This document shows positions 17,734 through 27,069 of a stretch of 64,000 nt of DNA, piece by piece (position 1 is the stretch's first letter; each line of letters begins with the position of its first letter). Location of the stretch: positions 101,014-165,013 of the forward strand of contig CAYSUW010000002.1 in assembly GCA_964434385.1 (NCBI GenBank), given 5' to 3'. The stretch is from GCA-002700125 sp964434385 (GTDB taxonomy: Bacteria; Chloroflexota; Dehalococcoidia; Lucifugimonadales; Lucifugimonadaceae). Made by a program: the position numbers and the translations under genes. A model generated the notes under the pieces. It saw nothing but the letters and a program-made list of their open reading frames with translations. It was not told the DNA's origin and made no database searches.

Positions 17734-18924
17734 TCACTCTTTGCCCATTATCTCTGACACTAAATCTATATTGAATGCAAACCCTAATGCTCCAGAATTA
17801 TATTGATAACCCAAATTTTTAGGTAATTCATCATACCTTCCTCCTCCTCCAATTATTAACGAATCATCAGAATTATTATAAAAAATATCAAAAACCATCC
17901 CGGTATAGTAAGCCAAATTTCTAGTAACATTTAAATCTATTACTACTTTATCTTTTTCTGAGACTCCATCTATAATTTCCTCTAACTTTTCTACTTCACT
18001 TGAATTTATGTTTCTCTTTTTAAAATATTTTTTTATATTTTCCAAAGAACCATCCAATTCCATAAGTCCAAGTAATGATTGAGTTGCTTCACTAAAATCC
18101 TTAAATGATGTTCTAGAGATAATTTTTTCTATAATTCTTTCTCTGATATCCTGAATACTTCTTGATCCTAATGGATTTTCAATCTTATTTTCTAATTTAG
18201 TTGTTAATTCTTGATTTAATTTTTCTAAATCATTTGTTTTCTTAGATGATATTTGTAATTCATCAAGAAAATTAAAATTTCCATTTAGTAAATTTTGGTT
18301 CTTAGCTTTATTCAAGATTTGTTCTAAACCATATGATTTTCCAACTAAACTAAACTCATTTATCAAAAATAATTTAGCCCTACTAGGCAAATTAAAATGA
18401 CTTAATAAATCTGATAAAACTCCAATGTGCCCTACTCTGATTTCTAAACTATCTAAACCTAATTCTCTTATTGATCCATTAGCTAATTCAATTAGTTCTG
18501 AATCTGCTTTATTAGACTTAGAACCAAAAAACTCCGCACCTACTTGGTTAAATTGCCTTAAAGAAGAATCATCACTAAAAAATCTAAATACGGGTCCTGA
18601 GTATCTTACTTTTATAGAATCTTCATCATTTAATAAACCGCTATTGCCTAAAGATCTTATTACTGAAGCAGTAAAATCTGGTCTTAAACTAACAGATATT
18701 CCTTCAGGATCTTCAAACGTATATAACTGTGAAGATATATCTCCACTAGCTTTTCTAATAAATAGATCTGTTCTTTCAACAATAGGTGTATCTATTGAAA
18801 TATATCCACAGGAATCTAAAAAATTTTGTACTAAATCAGATGATTCTTTAACCAAATTAACAGAATTTTGATCTCTATCTAAAAATTGTTTTAAAATTTG
18901 AATAGGTTGAGGTAATTTTTCCAT
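17734..18924 (-). CDS. hisZ: ATP phosphoribosyltransferase regulatory subunit (HisRS-like)
   Basis: HisZ is a histidyl-tRNA synthetase paralogue that forms a complex with short HisG and mediates histidine feedback. The 396 residues show class II synthetase motif 2 (FTASVIR and YSGPVFRFF) and the HisA/HisB-like motifs DLNVTRNLAYYTG and IGGGGRYDELPKNLG. There is no C-terminal anticodon-binding domain of the usual size. Position at the head of the hisZ-G-D-C-B run supports HisZ over a true HisS. The ATG is 74 nt from the amidohydrolase gene. Confidence 0.88.
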   Translation of the reverse strand: MEKLPQPIQILKQFLDRDQNSVNLVKESSDLVQNFLDSCGYISIDTPIVERTDLFIRKASGDISSQLYTFEDPEGISVSLRPDFTASVIRSLGNSGLLNDEDSIKVRYSGPVFRFFSDDSSLRQFNQVGAEFFGSKSNKADSELIELANGSIRELGLDSLEIRVGHIGVLSDLLSHFNLPSRAKLFLINEFSLVGKSYGLEQILNKAKNQNLLNGNFNFLDELQISSKKTNDLEKLNQELTTKLENKIENPLGSRSIQDIRERIIEKIISRTSFKDFSEATQSLLGLMELDGSLENIKKYFKKRNINSSEVEKLEEIIDGVSEKDKVVIDLNVTRNLAYYTGMVFDIFYNNSDDSLIIGGGGRYDELPKNLGYQYNSGALGFAFNIDLVSEIMGKE

Positions 18925-18998
18925 TTTCCAATTATGACTATTTTAGTCCATTATAATATTATTAAGTAGAAAATGATGTGATTTTAGATAAAATATTT

Positions 18999-19820
18999 TT
19001 AAATTCCAAATACTTTTTGAGGTACTTTACTAAACAAGTCTTGTTTTTCTTTTTTTGAAAAAGTTTTTGATTCTTTTATCCAATTCAAAGCATTTGTATA
19101 ACCTTCCCTGTTAGATACAGGAGGAAAATCACTACCCCACATTAATTTTTCAGACCCAAATAACTCTAGAGTCATATCTACTATCCCTCTAGAATCAATT
19201 AAACTAAATGAAGGAGACAAAATCCCTGGTCTAGATTCTAATTCTCCTAGACCAGGGATTTTCATATAGACATTATCTCTTGAACCATATTCCAAAACTT
19301 TTTTATACTGAATAATCAATTCATGAAATGACATTAATTCACCCTTCTGAACTTTATAGTTACTAAATCCTGCCAAATGTTCTAAAACTATGTTAGTTTT
19401 AGGATTTTGATCAATAATTTTCTTGAAATTTTCTGAAGAAAAATCTTCTAAACTTCCTATTACGCTAACTGCTAATCCCATTTTTCCACAAATTGACCAA
19501 AAGTCATTAACATCAACATTATCAAATCTTGAATTTGGTGACATTCTAATACCTGAAGCACCTTTTTCAGCTAAATTTTCCAATTTTTTTACAGGATCTT
19601 TTGCAGATGGATCTACAAGACAAACAAGTCTAAATCTATTAGGGAATTTTCGTGAAACTTCGAAAAGATATTCATTATCAAAAGTTCCTCCATGTTGAAT
19701 CAAAATAGCACCATCAACTCCATTATTATCCATTTGGAAAATTAGTGATTCTACGGGTTCAAACCAATTGAGACCAGCATGGCAATGGGTATCTATAATT
19801 CTAAAATCATTATTTTTCAA
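18999..19820 (-). CDS. Amidohydrolase-2 family metal-dependent hydrolase
   Basis: This 273-residue TIM-barrel hydrolase opens with RIIDTHCHAG (the HxH metal ligands) and has GIRMSPNSRF, a central His in VLEHLAGF and the late Asp in MWGSDFPP. These are the amidohydrolase-2 landmarks. Members hydrolyse or decarboxylate lactones and aromatic or sugar acids. The substrate cannot be read from the sequence. It overlaps the upstream alcohol dehydrogenase by 4 nt, and with the DUF4432 gene forms a three-gene unit, so a lactonase step after sugar or alcohol oxidation is a reasonable inference. Confidence 0.85.
   Translation of the reverse strand: MKNNDFRIIDTHCHAGLNWFEPVESLIFQMDNNGVDGAILIQHGGTFDNEYLFEVSRKFPNRFRLVCLVDPSAKDPVKKLENLAEKGASGIRMSPNSRFDNVDVNDFWSICGKMGLAVSVIGSLEDFSSENFKKIIDQNPKTNIVLEHLAGFSNYKVQKGELMSFHELIIQYKKVLEYGSRDNVYMKIPGLGELESRPGILSPSFSLIDSRGIVDMTLELFGSEKLMWGSDFPPVSNREGYTNALNWIKESKTFSKKEKQDLFSKVPQKVFGI
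19221..19260. repeat. Perfect 14-bp inverted repeat inside the amidohydrolase gene
   Basis: The arms 19221-19234 (AATCCCTGGTCTAG) and 19247-19260 are exact reverse complements separated by 12 nt. The transcript could form a stable hairpin in the coding region. The reading frame codes IPGLGE and SRPGIL across the arms, so the symmetry costs nothing obvious to the protein. No T-run follows, so it is not a standard terminator. Confidence 0.8.
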
Positions 19821-20875
19821 GATCCCACCAAAACTCTAAAAACATCTTTACTTGATTTATTCATCCTTTCGTATCCATCATGAATTACTTTATCAAGAGG
19901 AACTACTGCTGAAATCAATGAAGAAGGGTCAATTTTACCTTCATTAAGTAAATATACAGCTGTTTCCATATCTCCAGGAGAAGCAGCTACAGATCCTATC
20001 ACTTCTCTTTCAAAATTAACTATTTCATTAAAATCCATCTTTGGTTCAGAAGAATAGATACCAACTAATATGGTTTTACCACCTTTTCTAGTGTAATTAA
20101 TCGCCATTCTTGGTGTTTCTGCTGCACCGGCAGTTTCGAAAACAATATCATGACCAACTCCATCAGTAACACTAAGTAATGATTCAACAATATTAGATTT
20201 AGAAGAATTAAATGTGAAGTTTGCTCCCATGGATTTTGCTAGTTCTAAACTTTCATCTCTAACATCTATAGCAGTCACCTCTGCGCCAGAAGCTTTTAAA
20301 ACTTGTAGTGTAAGAAGTCCAACTGTACCACAGCCTAAAACAGATACTTTATCACCAGGCTTAATACCAGATTTTCTCACAGCATGACATGCAACCATAG
20401 TAGGTTCCATAAACGGAGCATTCTCAGAAGGAACATTGTCCGAAATTTTTATGAGGTGACTAGCAGGCCATCTCATAAATTCAGCAAGACCTCCATCATC
20501 CATAAAACCTGCAACACACATTCCTGAACATCCTCCTCCTTGTCCATTGAGACACCAAAAACACTTGTTGCAGTGGATAACATTATTTACTACAACTCTA
20601 TCTCCAAGGGTTAATCCTTTTACATTTTTTCCTAACTCTATAATTTGACCAGTAATTTCATGACCTGGAATCAAAGGAATCATTCTTCCACTATATGTAT
20701 TTTTTTCTCCACTCTGCATCCAAAGAGGACCGTACTGCCATTCTTCAATATCAGTTGCACAAATACCAGTAAAGTTTATTTTCAATATAGCACCATCATC
20801 ATTCTTGAGTTTTGGATCAGGCCAGTTTTGCTCAAGTCTAATATCTTTATTTCCGTAATATACCAGTGCCTTCAT
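19817..20875 (-). CDS. Zinc-dependent medium-chain alcohol dehydrogenase
   Basis: The 352 residues fit the medium-chain dehydrogenase family. GICATDIEEW is the catalytic-zinc Cys region, IPGHEITGQI the GHE motif, and CNKCFWCLNGQGGGCSG the structural-zinc lobe with four Cys. A Rossmann motif LGCGTVGLLTLQ follows at about 178-190. It oxidises an alcohol or polyol with NAD(P); the substrate is not determinable. A strong AAAAGGAGT ribosome-binding site precedes the ATG. It is 11 nt after the DUF4432 gene and overlaps the amidohydrolase by 4 nt, which suggests a shared sugar or polyol substrate. Confidence 0.9.
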   Translation of the reverse strand: MKALVYYGNKDIRLEQNWPDPKLKNDDGAILKINFTGICATDIEEWQYGPLWMQSGEKNTYSGRMIPLIPGHEITGQIIELGKNVKGLTLGDRVVVNNVIHCNKCFWCLNGQGGGCSGMCVAGFMDDGGLAEFMRWPASHLIKISDNVPSENAPFMEPTMVACHAVRKSGIKPGDKVSVLGCGTVGLLTLQVLKASGAEVTAIDVRDESLELAKSMGANFTFNSSKSNIVESLLSVTDGVGHDIVFETAGAAETPRMAINYTRKGGKTILVGIYSSEPKMDFNEIVNFEREVIGSVAASPGDMETAVYLLNEGKIDPSSLISAVVPLDKVIHDGYERMNKSSKDVFRVLVGS

Positions 20876-20886
20876 TGGTACTCCTT

Positions 20887-21960
20887 TTAGTTAGTTATAA
20901 TTGTGCCATTATTTTTTATTTCTTTAACACCTGTTGCACTTTCAAAAGCTATAGCTTTCAATGAAGTTTCTATTGATTCTCCAGTACCTAAATTAAATGC
21001 AGTTTTATCTTTTGAACCTGGGTACGCCATTCCATCTGGTAAGCTAGTACATAATTCAAGCCCAAGATTATAATGCCTTCCATACCAAGGATATCCTTGA
21101 CCACCTCCAAAAACCTGCCAATTCCATACATATTTGAAAATTTCTTTTGAGAAAAGCATTCCAATACCAACTTTTTTCTCCATATTAGTAATTGCGTACC
21201 AACCATCAGACAAATCATGGTATACAGCTAAATCTTCGAGTTTAGATGACTTTGGAGGAACTTCTCTCATATCAACATCACCATTTGGGCCCTCAGTAAA
21301 AGGCCAAGTACCCTTTCCATTAGGTTTAAGTCTATTGCCAGCAGTGCCTTCATTTAAGTTCAAAATTTTAGAATTTGGAAGATCAAGTCTACATTCTTCA
21401 CTTAAAAATGGATCACCGAATACAATGTGTTCTAACCATACACAATCAGAATTATCAGCAGATTCATTAGTCAATTTAAAATCGATTTGTAAAGCAGGAT
21501 CATTTTTTTTCACAGTTAATGTCTTTTCTATATAGAAAGGAGTCCTATAAGTTCTTACCCAAAATTTTATTGAACATTCTTCAGGATCATCTTTTACTAT
21601 TTGAGAATCCCACGGCATATGACTAATTTCAGAATGCTGTCCCATTGGTGCACCTTGGTAGTCTTGTCCTAAATTTCCTGCTGTTGGAGCGCAACTTTGC
21701 CATCCTCCCTCATATGTATCCATCCAAGAAGAATCCCCAGTAGTTGCTAAGAATTTTGTAGTATCTCTTACTCCCCACACACTTCTCCACATATAATCTG
21801 TATCAGAAGGCTTATGTACAAAAGAATATATATCTGCTCCTTTATCAACTAATACAACAACCCTAATTAACTCATTTTCAATTACAGCAACCTTATTATT
21901 ACGAAAACTCCAGTCATCAGAAACTCGACAACCATAATTTCTTTCATTCTGATAATGCAT
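20887..21960 (-). CDS. DUF4432 aldose-1-epimerase-like protein
   Basis: The 357-residue protein resembles the DUF4432 branch of the galactose-mutarotase fold. It has ENELIRVVVLVDKGADIYSFVHKPS near the N-terminus, GGWQSCAPTAGNLG with the central Gly/Trp signature, and a Trp/Tyr/Gly-rich C-terminal half that includes NWQVFGGGQGYPWYGR. Such proteins act on sugars, but the exact reaction is not established. It is first in the unit with the alcohol dehydrogenase and amidohydrolase, and its AAAGGAG site lies correctly before the ATG. It is divergent from the EamA transporter. Confidence 0.75.
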   Translation of the reverse strand: MHYQNERNYGCRVSDDWSFRNNKVAVIENELIRVVVLVDKGADIYSFVHKPSDTDYMWRSVWGVRDTTKFLATTGDSSWMDTYEGGWQSCAPTAGNLGQDYQGAPMGQHSEISHMPWDSQIVKDDPEECSIKFWVRTYRTPFYIEKTLTVKKNDPALQIDFKLTNESADNSDCVWLEHIVFGDPFLSEECRLDLPNSKILNLNEGTAGNRLKPNGKGTWPFTEGPNGDVDMREVPPKSSKLEDLAVYHDLSDGWYAITNMEKKVGIGMLFSKEIFKYVWNWQVFGGGQGYPWYGRHYNLGLELCTSLPDGMAYPGSKDKTAFNLGTGESIETSLKAIAFESATGVKEIKNNGTIITN

Positions 21961-22054
21961 TATTGCTCCTTTTTAAAATATAATTAATCTAATTATCAAT
22001 GTTGTGAAACAAAACTACAAATTAATTTAAGGTAAATTACTTAGAGGATTTCAG

Positions 22055-22924
22055 GTGACTTTTACTGCTATAATTCTGACTTTTATATCAGCATTATGTC
22101 ATGCTTCTTGGAATATTTTAATTAAAAAATCAACTAATCCTGCTTTATTTCTCGCATTAATGGGAGTTTGCACAACGATATTAGTTTTCCCTCTAGCGAT
22201 TTACAAATTACTATTTGACACTCCTAATACTTTAGGATTTTTATTGATAGGTTTAACTTGGATTCTACATCTAGGTTATTTCACTTTCTTGGGGCAATCC
22301 TACAACAGAACTAATCTAAATATCGTCTATCCTATTTCAAGAGGATTTGGTTTAGTATTAGTTCAAATTTTATCTATTCTAATTTTAAAAGAATCCATTA
22401 CATTAACAGCTTTTTTAGGAGCATCTATCATCATATTAGGAATATTAGGAGTAGGATTTTTGGAAATATCCCAGATCTTCATTTCACTTAGAAAAACAAA
22501 AAAAATCATTGATAGAAGTATCTTACTAACTTTATTAACAGGATTAACAATTGCTTGCTATTCATTAATTGATAAACAAGGATCTTATGAAGTAGATCCA
22601 TTTTTATATGTGTTCTTTGTGAATTCTGCATCCATTGGAGTTTTAATTCCAATGCTTTATAAATTCCCAATCCAAAAAACTAAATCATTTTTCATTAATA
22701 ATTGGAAGTCTTTAATTTTTGCTTCAGCATTTGCGTATCTTGGATATTCGTTAATAATCTTTTGTTACAGTTTCACAAATTTAAATTATATTTCAGCATT
22801 TAGAGAAATAAGTTTAATACTAGGTATATTTCTAGGATATTTTATTCTGAAAGAAAATCTTACTCTTCCCAAAATATTGGGAACTTCATTAATCATATTA
22901 GGCGCAATATTAATTGCAATTTAA
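22055..22924 (+). CDS. EamA/DMT-family inner-membrane transporter
   Basis: The 289 residues are almost entirely hydrophobic, with about ten predicted helices arranged as two EamA repeats. The first is about residues 1-135, beginning TFTAIILTFISALCHASWN. The second is about 150-289, ending in LGTSLIILGAILIAI. The start is GTG, with GAGG seven nt upstream; no suitable ATG exists in frame. DMT proteins export or import small metabolites and the substrate cannot be inferred. It stands between two catabolic units and could move one of their substrates. Confidence 0.88.
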   Translation: MTFTAIILTFISALCHASWNILIKKSTNPALFLALMGVCTTILVFPLAIYKLLFDTPNTLGFLLIGLTWILHLGYFTFLGQSYNRTNLNIVYPISRGFGLVLVQILSILILKESITLTAFLGASIIILGILGVGFLEISQIFISLRKTKKIIDRSILLTLLTGLTIACYSLIDKQGSYEVDPFLYVFFVNSASIGVLIPMLYKFPIQKTKSFFINNWKSLIFASAFAYLGYSLIIFCYSFTNLNYISAFREISLILGIFLGYFILKENLTLPKILGTSLIILGAILIAI

Positions 22925-22930
22925 GTTAAT

Positions 22931-23869
22931 TTAACTAAAAATTTTATCTCTCCAAGAATATTTTGGCGTCCACCCAAATTTTTCTTTAGCAAGATCTATT
23001 TTTATAGGAGCATCATGACCTTGAAGTTTTTCACGAATTTGAACATTAGGATATACAGTTTTAATAGCTTCCATTGTATCTAAAGTAATCATTGTGTCTT
23101 TAGCATTTAGAAAAAATTTCTCATGTCCTATCCATCCCTTATTTTCTATAGCCATCCTGCATGCTGTTGCAGCATCCTTAATGTGTAGATATGTCCAGAA
23201 CCCCTGACATCTCTCCCAAGGATCTGAAATAGGATTACTATGGAGATTTTTAAAAGTGGTGTCATCCCACATTCCATTGAATCTCATACTAGCTATACTC
23301 ATTTTGGGATTTCTTCTTTCAAATGCATCCCCTACTTGCTCGCCTATCCATTTAGCAACAGAATAAGGATCTTCACTCCTTGTTCCCTGATATTGATCTA
23401 TTGGAAAGTAATCTGGAGGTTTAACTTCTTTTGACTTCCATCTAGCTGCTGTCCCCATTGCTCCAATTGAATTATAAGAAGAACCTAAAACAACCTTCTT
23501 GATTCCAAGTTGCTCAGATGCTCTACAAATATTCCAAATTGATGTGGTATTGGTAAAGAAGACAAATTCTTCTGTGTAGTGTTCTGCGCTAGGACATGCT
23601 GCAAGGTGTATTACTGCCTGACATCCATCCATAGCAGAAATTACTTGACCGTAATTCGTAACATCAACTTCAAAAAAAGTAGGGATTTTCTTCCAAGACT
23701 CTCTCATCTTAATAGCTGTATACGCATTTGCTGTAGCAGTAGTTCCACTATGATAAAGAGTTCCCATTCTTATTTTGTCAGCATTAACTACTTCATGTTT
23801 GTTCCTAATAAGTTCATCAATTACATAGTGACCAACAATTCCTGATCCACCCGTTACAAATACTTTCAT
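22931..23869 (-). CDS. NAD-dependent epimerase/dehydratase
   Basis: This extended short-chain dehydrogenase starts MKVFVTGGSGIVGHYVIDEL, a GxxGxxG NAD site. It has VIHLAACPSAEHY, an active-site region SSYNSIG and the catalytic YSVAKW (Tyr-x-x-x-Lys). I chose the ATG at 23869 because AGGAGA sits just upstream. An in-frame ATG at 23893 would add eight residues and overlap the upstream gene. The natural substrate is probably a nucleotide sugar or free sugar derivative. It ends 7 nt from the convergent EamA gene. Confidence 0.85.
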   Translation of the reverse strand: MKVFVTGGSGIVGHYVIDELIRNKHEVVNADKIRMGTLYHSGTTATANAYTAIKMRESWKKIPTFFEVDVTNYGQVISAMDGCQAVIHLAACPSAEHYTEEFVFFTNTTSIWNICRASEQLGIKKVVLGSSYNSIGAMGTAARWKSKEVKPPDYFPIDQYQGTRSEDPYSVAKWIGEQVGDAFERRNPKMSIASMRFNGMWDDTTFKNLHSNPISDPWERCQGFWTYLHIKDAATACRMAIENKGWIGHEKFFLNAKDTMITLDTMEAIKTVYPNVQIREKLQGHDAPIKIDLAKEKFGWTPKYSWRDKIFS

Positions 23870-23886
23870 TTTTCTCCTATTATCTA

Positions 23887-24954
23887 TTACCAATCAATTT
23901 TAAGTTCGCTAGTAATACTCTTAAACCAATCTATAACTTCAGGATGATAAGGAATTCCATTTTGTTCTCTCTCTATTTCAGTTTCATGTTCAAGTTGACC
24001 AGCATACACTACTCTTTCTTGTCCAGAAACAGGTGGATTTTGCTTTAGATCATCAAGATAATCATCTAAATCTTTTGTAAAATCTTTAAGATTTGAAAAA
24101 GCATCAATATTATATGCTATAAAATGATGAGTAGAACCATTTCTCCGTCTTAAACCTCCCCCTGTAGCTGATAAAATAGAGGTCATTATCTCTAGCATTA
24201 CTGCTAATCCATATCCTTTATGAGAACCAATTTCCCTAGTTCCTCCTAAAGGCAAAATATTATATTCATCTGGTATCTCAGTTTCATCCATTATAGGCAC
24301 TCCATTTGAATCTGATATCCAGCCTCCCATAGCTTTTACATTTAGACGTTTAGCTAATGTAATTTTATTTCCAGCCACTGAACTAGTTGAGGCATCAAAA
24401 ATAAAAGGTGGGTTTTTTGCTGTAGGAGCACCAAAACCTAAAGGGTTCAGTCCTATCATTTGTGTTGTTCCGAAAGTAGGCACAACACCTATCCCGCCTG
24501 TTGTAGTAGCCAAACCTACCAAATTTTCTTTTACAGCCATATGAGCATAATAAGCAGCAGGACCAAAATGTCCGCTGTTATAAACATTTACCGCACCAAT
24601 ACCAAATTTTTTAGCTCTTTTAATAGCCTCCTTCATACCATGAGGACCGACTACTAAACCTAAACCCCGATCACTATCTATAGAGCACACTGCATTAAAG
24701 TCTTTTGTTATCTTCCATTTTGGATTAGTATTTATCCCTCCTTCATTAGCACTTTGTACATATGCCCTCAACATATTGCTAACTCCATGACTTTCTATGC
24801 CCCTTATATCTGAATAGACCAATACATCTGCAGCTTGTTTTGCATCAATTTTATTAAAGCCTATTTTTAAAAAAATTTGTTCTACTGTAGTTTCCATTTT
24901 TTGTTTTGAAACAGAAATAGCAATTTTTTTATCTACGTGAAATCTTTCTAACAT
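23887..24954 (-). CDS. LDH2/MDH2-type (malate/L-lactate) oxidoreductase
   Basis: The 355 residues match the LDH2/MDH2 fold, which is unrelated to classical LDH. RGIESHGVSNMLRAY carries the catalytic His (about residue 55), followed by VYNSGHFGPAAYYA, GIGVVPTFGTTQMIGLNPLGFG and the late GSHKGYGLAVMLEIMTSILSATGGG. These enzymes reduce or oxidise 2-hydroxy or 2-keto acids such as malate, ureidoglycolate or sugar acids. The start has GGAGA seven nt upstream. It lies 15 nt after a zinc dehydrogenase and just ahead of the epimerase, which suggests one pathway. Confidence 0.88.
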   Translation of the reverse strand: MLERFHVDKKIAISVSKQKMETTVEQIFLKIGFNKIDAKQAADVLVYSDIRGIESHGVSNMLRAYVQSANEGGINTNPKWKITKDFNAVCSIDSDRGLGLVVGPHGMKEAIKRAKKFGIGAVNVYNSGHFGPAAYYAHMAVKENLVGLATTTGGIGVVPTFGTTQMIGLNPLGFGAPTAKNPPFIFDASTSSVAGNKITLAKRLNVKAMGGWISDSNGVPIMDETEIPDEYNILPLGGTREIGSHKGYGLAVMLEIMTSILSATGGGLRRRNGSTHHFIAYNIDAFSNLKDFTKDLDDYLDDLKQNPPVSGQERVVYAGQLEHETEIEREQNGIPYHPEVIDWFKSITSELKIDW

Positions 24955-24969
24955 TTTTTTCTCCAGTTA

Positions 24970-25962
24970 TTACATATTAGGTTTTATTGATGTTTTTATA
25001 GATTGGTATTTTTCAGCTTTTTTAAAAGCTTTCTCTACTTCTGACAACGAAAAAAAATTATTAACAAATCCATCCAAATTCAAATTATTAAGAATTTCAA
25101 GAGCATCGATAAAACAATCCCCCATTCCAAATGCCCCTTGGATTGAGATCTCTCTATTGTGCAACTTAAACAAATCTATAGGCACATTAGTTCCTTCAGG
25201 TCCTACTCCTGCCAATTGTAGCACTCCTTTTTCTTTAATTAAGTAGAAAATGTCTTCTACTAACTTAGGTATTCCTGTAGCTTCACAGGCAATATCAACT
25301 CCCAAACCATCAGTTAGGTCATTAATGAATTCGCTTAAATTATCTTTATTGGGATCAAGTGTGAAATCAGCTCCAACTTGCTTAGCTTTTTCACGCCTCA
25401 TTTTTATAGGATCTGAAACTATAATTTTTTCAGCTCCCATTAATTTAGAAATTCCTGCAGTCAGTAAACCGATAACTCCTGCTCCAATAATTAAAATAGT
25501 CTTACCTGGAGATATACCAACTTTTCTAAGACCAGAAAGTGAACATGCAGCGGGTTCAGTTAATGAAGCATTTTCTAGACTTAAACCTTTAGGTAAAATA
25601 TGAACTAACTGAGAAGGCATAGCAATTTTTTGAGAAAAGCCCCCAAAACTTTTTCTACCCGTACAAGAACCAGAATTTTTACAAGCCCTACATTTTTTAC
25701 ACTTTAAAAATGCCTGACAAGCAACATTTTTTCCTAATAAATAATCAAAAGATGGATCACCCACTTGTATTACTTGACCACTATATTCATGGCCCAATAT
25801 TTTTGGAGGACTTCCAGGAAATAGACCTTGAATAAGATGTAATTCGGTACCACAAATCCCAGCAGTATCTATTTTTACTACAACTTCATCTTTTCTTGGA
25901 ACAGGATCAGGGATTTCATCCAAAGAAAAATCATACTCACCTAACCATGTAACAACTTTCAT
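24970..25962 (-). CDS. Zinc-dependent medium-chain dehydrogenase (second copy)
   Basis: The 330 residues belong to the medium-chain dehydrogenase family. GICGTELHL and ILGHEYSGQV provide catalytic-zinc ligands. The structural lobe reads CKKCRACKNSGSC with four Cys. IIGAGVIGLLTAG is the Rossmann glycine motif. It resembles threonine or sorbitol dehydrogenase-type enzymes. It is not a recent duplicate of the one at 19817, since the two differ throughout. It is the first gene of the unit with the LDH2 enzyme and epimerase, divergent from the carotenoid operon across 99 nt. Confidence 0.9.
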   Translation of the reverse strand: MKVVTWLGEYDFSLDEIPDPVPRKDEVVVKIDTAGICGTELHLIQGLFPGSPPKILGHEYSGQVIQVGDPSFDYLLGKNVACQAFLKCKKCRACKNSGSCTGRKSFGGFSQKIAMPSQLVHILPKGLSLENASLTEPAACSLSGLRKVGISPGKTILIIGAGVIGLLTAGISKLMGAEKIIVSDPIKMRREKAKQVGADFTLDPNKDNLSEFINDLTDGLGVDIACEATGIPKLVEDIFYLIKEKGVLQLAGVGPEGTNVPIDLFKLHNREISIQGAFGMGDCFIDALEILNNLNLDGFVNNFFSLSEVEKAFKKAEKYQSIKTSIKPNM

Positions 25963-26061
25963 AATTTAATAGTTTATTATTAAGTATATGTTTTTCAAAG
26001 ATAAAAATACTTATAAAATCAAAGTAGCAATTATTATTAAATAATTTTAGAAAAAAAATAA

Positions 26062-27069
26062 ATGAAAAATTCAAAAGATATTTCTTTAGTCTGGAATTTC
26101 GAAGACTGGGAACAAATGGAAAATAAATCTAAATCTCATTTAAAAAAAATGGAAAATGAGTTAAAGATGAAAGAACATTTAGTTAATTTAGCTAGATTAG
26201 TTCTAAGAGCACACAGCACTAGTTTTTTTATTGTTACAAGATTATTACCAAAACCTAAAAGAGACAATGTTGAGTTAATATATTGTGCTGTTAGGTATCC
26301 AGATGAAATAGTTGATTCATTTAATATAAATGAACAAAAAAAGAAACTTTTATTAGATGATTGGTCTAAAAAATATGAAATAGGATTAAATTCAAATTCT
26401 ATTAAGCAATCAGTCGAAAACCATGTTCCATTCCCTATTTGTGGATTTACACAACTTATTAAAAATTACAACATACCTAGTGATTATTATAGATCTTTCA
26501 TAGATGCCATGATTAGAGACTCAAACCCTCGATCTTTTTCAAATATCGAAGATCTTATAGATAATTATATTTACGGTAGTGCTATAGTTGTAGGATATTT
26601 TCTAGCTTATGTTTATGGTTCTATAAACAAAGATTCATTTCCTCTAGCAATTGAATCTTCTAGAAACCTAGGGATAGCACTTCAATTAACAAATTTTATT
26701 AGAGATATAGATGAAGATCGAAGCAGAGGTAGATGCTATATACCTACAGACATTCTTAATAAAGTTGGATTAAATTATGAGGATTTTTTCTCCTATAAAG
26801 ATGAAGAAAAAATTATTGAAGCCAGAAGAATCATGGCAAAAATAGCAGATGAATACTATGAAAAATCTTTGACAGGTTTGAAATATTTTTCAAAAGACAG
26901 TCATGTAGCGATAAGATCATGTACTTACTTATACAGAAAATTAAATCAAAGAATTTTCATATCAAATAAATCAATTTCTCATAGGGAAAGTCTTTCAGTC
27001 ATAGAAAAACTTACAGCTTTACCATTTAGTAAATATTGGAAATTACCCATGTCTTATTTGAAGAAATGA
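26062..27069 (+). CDS. crtB: Phytoene synthase
   Basis: CrtB condenses two geranylgeranyl diphosphates into phytoene, the first committed carotenoid step. The 335 residues have an extra N-terminal stretch of about 40 residues. The catalytic Asp-rich motifs follow: DEIVD (81-85) and DIDEDRSRGRCYIP (215 onward). The YGSAIVVGYFLAYV helix lies between them. It is the first gene of the six-gene carotenoid run, and its TGA stop overlaps the crtI ATG. The divergent spacer at 25963-26061 should hold the promoter. Confidence 0.95.
   Translation: MKNSKDISLVWNFEDWEQMENKSKSHLKKMENELKMKEHLVNLARLVLRAHSTSFFIVTRLLPKPKRDNVELIYCAVRYPDEIVDSFNINEQKKKLLLDDWSKKYEIGLNSNSIKQSVENHVPFPICGFTQLIKNYNIPSDYYRSFIDAMIRDSNPRSFSNIEDLIDNYIYGSAIVVGYFLAYVYGSINKDSFPLAIESSRNLGIALQLTNFIRDIDEDRSRGRCYIPTDILNKVGLNYEDFFSYKDEEKIIEARRIMAKIADEYYEKSLTGLKYFSKDSHVAIRSCTYLYRKLNQRIFISNKSISHRESLSVIEKLTALPFSKYWKLPMSYLKK

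Noticed and set aside
22931..23893. Longer epimerase start at 23893
   Set aside because: An AGGAGA site precedes the ATG at 23869, and the longer form would overlap the upstream gene and add residues outside the NAD-binding fold.
27036..27066. Longer crtI start at 27036
   Set aside because: The ten added residues lie inside the crtB reading region with no match to the family; the ATGA overlap at 27066 is the usual coupled start.
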